Origin: Streptomyces albus subsp. albus
GTDB taxonomy: Bacteria; Actinomycetota; Actinomycetes; Streptomycetales; Streptomycetaceae
Length of the DNA stretch: 17,082 bases
Direction: 5' to 3'
Assembly: GCF_000725885.1 (NCBI RefSeq)
Contig: NZ_JODR01000049.1
Location: 1-17,082 of the forward strand
Shown here piece by piece: positions 14,061 through 17,082 of this stretch (position 1 is its first letter; each line of letters opens with the position of its first letter). The notes under the pieces are model-generated. The model was not told the origin of the DNA and did no database searches. It worked only from the letters and a program-made list of their open reading frames with translations. A program made the position numbers and the translations under genes.

Positions 14061-15959
14061 TCACGGCCGCAGCTCCTGGGCGGCGACCAGCTTGCCGTTC
14101 CGGAAGCAGAGCCGGTAGGCGTCGCCGGAACGGTCGTCGAACGGGTTCGCGGTCATCGCGTAGAACTCGCATGTCGTACCGGGTCCCTGGGGTGGTGGCG
14201 GGGTGTGTGCGGGGCGGCGCCGGGTCTGCTCGTCGGGCAGAAGAAGCGCGACGCGGTCCCGTTCCTGTCCGACGCGGAGCCGCCCGAAGTCCTCGGCCGG
14301 CAGTACGGCGCGCCGTGTCACCAGCATGTCCCACCAGGTCAGCACGCCGCCCAGCAGGGCCCCCAGCGCCAGGCAGGCCGTCACCGCGGTGAGCACCGTG
14401 CGGCCCATCTCGCGACGTGCCTTCCGCTGCCGGGGCGAGACCGGCGAGGGAGTGACGGGCCCGGCTGCGGGCGGGCCACTGGGGCGGGCCGGCCGGACGT
14501 GGGGGAGCGTGGCGCACACACGGAAGCCGCCGTCGGCAGTCGGCCCGCACTGGAACGATCCGCCCGCGAGCCGTACGCGTTCGTCGAGGCCGATGAGTCC
14601 GTGGCCCCCACCCGGACGTTCTCCAGCGGCGGAGCCGCCATCTTCGCCGGGACCGGATGAAGCGGCGGCGCCGGATGAAGCGGCGGCCCCGGAGGAGGTG
14701 GCGCCGGAGGAGGGGGCGGCGCCGGTTGTATGGGTGTCGCCGTCCGTCCGGGCGGCGCGCGCGGTGGTGCTCGGGGCGCGTACGGAGTCGGCTGCGTGGC
14801 TTGTGACACCCGTGGTGCGGGCGGTGCTGTCTGTGGTGCCCGTCTCGCTCGCATCGGGCGTGCTGTCGGCCGCGCCGCCGATGTCGATGCCCGCCTCACT
14901 GCGCGGGCCCTGGCCGTACACGTCGCCCTCGCTGTCCGCGCCCGCCACGCTGTCCGAGCCCGCGCGCGTGGCCGCGTCAGCCGTCTCAGCTGCGTGAGCC
15001 GCCTCGGCCGCCTCGGTGCTGTCGGCCGTCTTGGCCGCGCGGGTCTCGCCGGCGGTGTCGTCGGACAGCTGCGCGGGGGCCGGCCCGTTTTGGACGACGA
15101 CATGGGTTGCGGGCAGTCCGGTCTCCCCGGAGTCCGTGGTCGCGTGGGTGACCCGGACCGTGGCGGTGGCACCGGGGGCGTGCTTGGCGACGTTCGTGAG
15201 GGCTTCCTGGACGATGCGGTGCGCCGCGTGCAGCACCGCCGGAGGCGGGTCCGTCGCCCCGGGGCCCGCCGGTCGTTCGGCCACGTGCGCCGTGACGGCG
15301 AGACCGGAGGCTGCGGCCTCCTCGACGAGGCGGGTGATGCTGGTGTCCGCGGGCCGGGTGGGCGCGGCCCCGGCGGTTTCCCGCAGGACGCCGATGACCT
15401 CGCCGAGCCGGTCGACCGCCGCTTCCGCCCGGCCACGGATGCCCTCGGCCACCTCACGGTGCTCCGGGGCCAGCCCTGGCGCCAGTTTCAGGGCGCCGGC
15501 CGAGAGGGCGAGGAGGCTCAGCTCGTGACCGAGGGCGTCGTGCATGTCCTGTGCGATACGGGAGCGCTCGCGCAGGCGGGCCTGCTCGGCGACCAGGCGG
15601 CGCTCCCGTTCGAGTTGCTCGGCGCGTTCCCAGCCGGCCCGCGCCAGCTCCCGGTACTGCCGCAGGAAGCGGCCCGCGAACCAGGAGAGCAGCCCGGCGG
15701 TGAGTGCGACGGCCACGAAGCGGGTGCCCGGTGTCAGCCAGGCGGGTGTGGCGAGGGCCGCCGCCATGTTCGCGGCGAGGGTGGCGGCCAGCACCAGTGC
15801 GGGGGTGCGGGCGGTACCGGGGCGGTGGCCCGAGAGAAACGAGCAGACCACGGTCGGCACGATCCACCACGGGCCGGCGAACACGCTGAGCAGTGCGCTG
15901 AGCGCGGCCAGTACCGTGAGCGCGTGGGTCGTGGTCCGAGGCGTCGGTCGGTGCTTCAC
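14061..15959 (-). CDS. Sensor histidine kinase with ATP-lid insertion and a C-terminal membrane-anchored domain (two-component system 2)
   Basis: From GTG 15959 the protein has 632 residues. Hydrophobic segments at about 14-43 and 53-97 form the N-terminal membrane part. A helical linker leads to the phosphoacceptor motif RIAQDMHDALGHE (His140). The HATPase N-box is EALTNVAKHA (Asn256) and the later G-box is GGHGLIGL (451-458). Residues ~297-449 between them are Ala/Thr/Ser/Gly-rich, disordered and partly made of 18-bp DNA repeats; the DxGxG box is not evident, the region reading VVVQNGPAP. Unusually, a further membrane span (about 520-542) and a ~90-residue domain follow the catalytic domain, with Cys597 and Cys618 (CEFYAMTANPFDDRSGDAYR, then LCFRNGKL). 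This part resembles BamE/SmpA-like folds and could be an extracytoplasmic sensor. Open frame extends upstream to 16100, but GTG 15959 fits the promoter. Confidence 0.87.
   Translation of the reverse strand: MKHRPTPRTTTHALTVLAALSALLSVFAGPWWIVPTVVCSFLSGHRPGTARTPALVLAATLAANMAAALATPAWLTPGTRFVAVALTAGLLSWFAGRFLRQYRELARAGWERAEQLERERRLVAEQARLRERSRIAQDMHDALGHELSLLALSAGALKLAPGLAPEHREVAEGIRGRAEAAVDRLGEVIGVLRETAGAAPTRPADTSITRLVEEAAASGLAVTAHVAERPAGPGATDPPPAVLHAAHRIVQEALTNVAKHAPGATATVRVTHATTDSGETGLPATHVVVQNGPAPAQLSDDTAGETRAAKTADSTEAAEAAHAAETADAATRAGSDSVAGADSEGDVYGQGPRSEAGIDIGGAADSTPDASETGTTDSTARTTGVTSHAADSVRAPSTTARAARTDGDTHTTGAAPSSGATSSGAAASSGAAASSGPGEDGGSAAGERPGGGHGLIGLDERVRLAGGSFQCGPTADGGFRVCATLPHVRPARPSGPPAAGPVTPSPVSPRQRKARREMGRTVLTAVTACLALGALLGGVLTWWDMLVTRRAVLPAEDFGRLRVGQERDRVALLLPDEQTRRRPAHTPPPPQGPGTTCEFYAMTANPFDDRSGDAYRLCFRNGKLVAAQELRP
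14653..14721 (-). repeat. 18-bp tandem repeat inside the kinase ATP-lid insertion
   Basis: On the + strand four units follow each other: CCGGATGAAGCGGCGGCG (14653-14670), the same with final C (14671-14688), a 15-bp variant CCGGAGGAGGTGGCG (14689-14703) and CCGGAGGAGGGGGCGGCG (14704-14721). They encode Ser-Ser-Gly-Ala-Ala-Ala-like repeats in the kinase. Unit lengths are multiples of three, so the frame is kept. Confidence 0.75.
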
Positions 15960-15965
15960 GCGGCG

Positions 15966-16005
15966 ACGGTAAACCGTGGGCGGACCCGCCGACACTGCCG
16001 AAAGT
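15966..16005 (-). promoter_or_regulatory. Candidate regulated leaderless promoter of the second kinase gene
   Basis: On the - strand ACTTTCGG (16005-15998) lies 26 nt before TACCGT (15971-15966), which is 6 nt upstream of GTG 15959. This matches the PAP2 promoter layout. No ribosome site is seen before the GTG. ACGGT-AA-ACCGT (15966-15977) is also a small inverted repeat. Confidence 0.5.
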
Positions 16006-16051
16006 AGCAGGCCCGCCCCTTGCGAGCGCCATCCCTGTGCCGACCCCGCTA

Positions 16052-16205
16052 CGTGGCCGCCCTCACCCCGTGGCCACCTCCACAACGAGGCCGCCCTCAC
16101 CCCGTGGCTGCCCTGGCCATGTGGCCGCCTTCACCACGTGGCCGCCTCCACTATGAGGCCGCCCTCACCAAGAGGCTGCCCCTCACCACAGGCCGGCCCT
16201 CACCC
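16052..16205 (+). repeat. 17-bp minisatellite, nine units
   Basis: Nine head-to-tail units start at 16052, 16069, 16086, 16103, 16120, 16137, 16154, 16171 (18 bp) and 16189. The consensus is CGTGGCCGCCCTCACCA. Because 17 is not a multiple of three, the array shifts frame at each unit and is unlikely to be coding. Confidence 0.85.
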
Positions 16206-16586
16206 CGACGCCGCGCCCGCTTCCGGTCGCCCCGCACCGCCCCGGGCCCACAACCACGCCGCCCCACCCGACCGCCGGGCGCCCATCGCCCCGCCGAGGT
16301 CGGCCCCCAATGCCGAGCGCCCTCATCCGGCGCGACCGCACGTCGCCGCCACCGGCCCGGACGGCGAGGCGTTCCACCTCCAGCGCTCACGGCGCTCCGA
16401 CCGCGAGGTGGCGCCCACCAGTGCTCCGGCCGAGAGGCGCCCTGCCCTCAGGGCTCACAGTGCTCCGACCGCCATGCGCGCTGCTGCGCAGCGAGCCGCA
16501 CGCCCCAGCCCATCCGAGAACCGCCTTCGGCATCAGCCCCCAGCCCCACCCGACCCCCACCCGTCTTCGAACCACCGAGCACCCCA

Positions 16587-16642
16587 CCCCGGCCCCGAAG
16601 CCCACCAGCCTCCACCCCGGCCCCGAATCCCACCAGCCTCCG
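16587..16642 (+). repeat. 28-bp tandem duplication
   Basis: Positions 16587-16614 and 16615-16642 are near-identical 28-bp units (beginning CCCCGGCCCCGAA, ending CCACCAGCCTCC plus A or G). A partial third copy (CCCCGAATC) follows at 16643. Confidence 0.75.
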
Positions 16643-16699
16643 CCCCGAATCGGCCCCTCCGCCCTGCCTACCGGGCACCTGCACACCACGCCCGCTGGC

Positions 16700-16913
16700 C
16701 CCAACCCGGTACCGGCCACTCCCAGCCGGCGCCGACCCCCAACCCGTAGCCGCCCTCCCAACCCGCCCTGCCCCAGAGCGGGCCCACCGGGAGCCTGCCC
16801 CCACCCGTAGCGGGCCCCACCCGGAGCCGGAGTCCGAGCCGCCCCGACCCGGGGCCGGCACCGAACCCGGGACCGGCCACTCCCAGCCGGTATCGGCCCC
16901 CAACCCGGAGCCG
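16700..16913 (+). repeat. Imperfect ~53-bp direct repeat in the C-rich region
   Basis: Positions about 16700-16752 and 16861-16913 match over most of their length, sharing ACCGGCCACTCCCAGCCGG and then CCCCCAACCCG-AGCCG. They lie 161 bp apart. Confidence 0.7.
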
Positions 16914-17021
16914 CTCCCGGCCAGCGGCCCCCACCCCAGGCCCGCCCCTACCCCGGCCCCCCACCAAGCAGCCCCGACCCCGAGCAGCCTCCGGCCCCAT
17001 AGCCCGCCGAGCAGCCTCCGG

Positions 17022-17076
17022 CCCAAAGCCCCCAGCCCCAAGCCCCCGCCTCCGAGCTGCCCCCGGCCCCAGCCCC
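17022..17076 (-). other. G-quadruplex-type motif on the - strand
   Basis: C-runs at 17022-17024, 17029-17033, 17036-17039 and 17043-17047 have 2-4 nt loops, and three more runs follow at 17060-17064, 17067-17070 and 17073-17076. On the - strand these are G-runs suited to quadruplex formation. Confidence 0.5.
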
Positions 17077-17082
17077 GAGCAG

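Larger units (their letters stand above)
16010..17082. other. C-rich low-complexity region without a supported gene
   Basis: From the kinase promoter to the window end the + strand is dominated by C-runs. Open frames on both strands give only Pro/Ala/His-rich or Gly/Arg-rich sequence with no domain, no consistent frame and no ribosome site. A 17-bp minisatellite, a 28-bp tandem pair and a ~53-bp imperfect direct repeat are embedded. A repetitive Pro-rich coding gene entering from outside cannot be excluded at the extreme right. Confidence 0.55.

Noticed and set aside
15960..16100. Longer N-terminus for kinase 2
   Set aside because: It would run through the candidate promoter; the extra 47 residues look like translated non-coding DNA.
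16052..16205. Possible CRISPR array
   Set aside because: Units are contiguous 17-bp repeats with no unique spacers, and no cas genes are present.
16448..17041. - strand Gly-rich frame of 197 residues
   Set aside because: Composition follows the C-rich repeats, other frames are equally open, and no conserved feature is visible.

Overview
The window is very GC-rich actinobacterial DNA, most likely Streptomyces or a close relative. Supporting signs are strong G/C bias at third codon positions, GTG starts, ATGA stop/start overlaps, NarL/LuxR-type two-component systems and DrrAB-type transporters. No rRNA, tRNA, CRISPR array or transposase was found.

The centre (about 6.4-12.3 kb, + strand) is a lasso-peptide gene cluster. 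A 44-residue precursor (6473-6607) has a leader matching YxxPxLxxxGxxxxxTx and a 20-residue core, CLPSGDCPDFLGCGRAIWCI. The core has the four-Cys/Asp9 pattern of class I (siamycin/aborycin-type) lasso peptides. A GC-rich hairpin and an unusual gap of about 890 bp follow. Then come a lasso cyclase with a long repeat-derived C-terminal tail, a PqqD-like leader-binding protein (B1), a transglutaminase-like leader peptidase (B2), and a DrrAB-type ABC exporter, all overlapping end to start. The predicted product is a ring-threaded peptide with a Cys1-Asp9 macrolactam and two disulfides, exported by the ABC pair.

Left flank: a G-rich low-complexity stretch (1-540) with a 55-bp perfect direct repeat; an orphan LuxR-type regulator lacking the phospho-acceptor Asp, with a 15-bp palindrome just before its start; and a two-component system (histidine kinase then response regulator, - strand) divergent from a second ABC transporter (ATPase plus permease, + strand) that ends just before the lasso precursor.

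Right flank: a PAP2-family phosphatase (+) converges on a second two-component system (-), whose kinase carries an extra C-terminal membrane segment and Cys-containing domain. The phosphatase and kinase promoters share one architecture (ACTTTCGG, 26 nt, TACSKT, 6-7 nt, start codon), suggesting co-regulation from leaderless promoters. Beyond 16.0 kb is C-rich low-complexity DNA with a nine-unit 17-bp minisatellite and other repeats; no gene is supported there.

Two themes recur. Simple tandem repeats or disordered sequence expand several proteins: the ATP-lid regions of both kinases and the cyclase tail. Regulators and exporters are dense around one small peptide cluster. Whether either two-component system controls lasso production cannot be settled from sequence.
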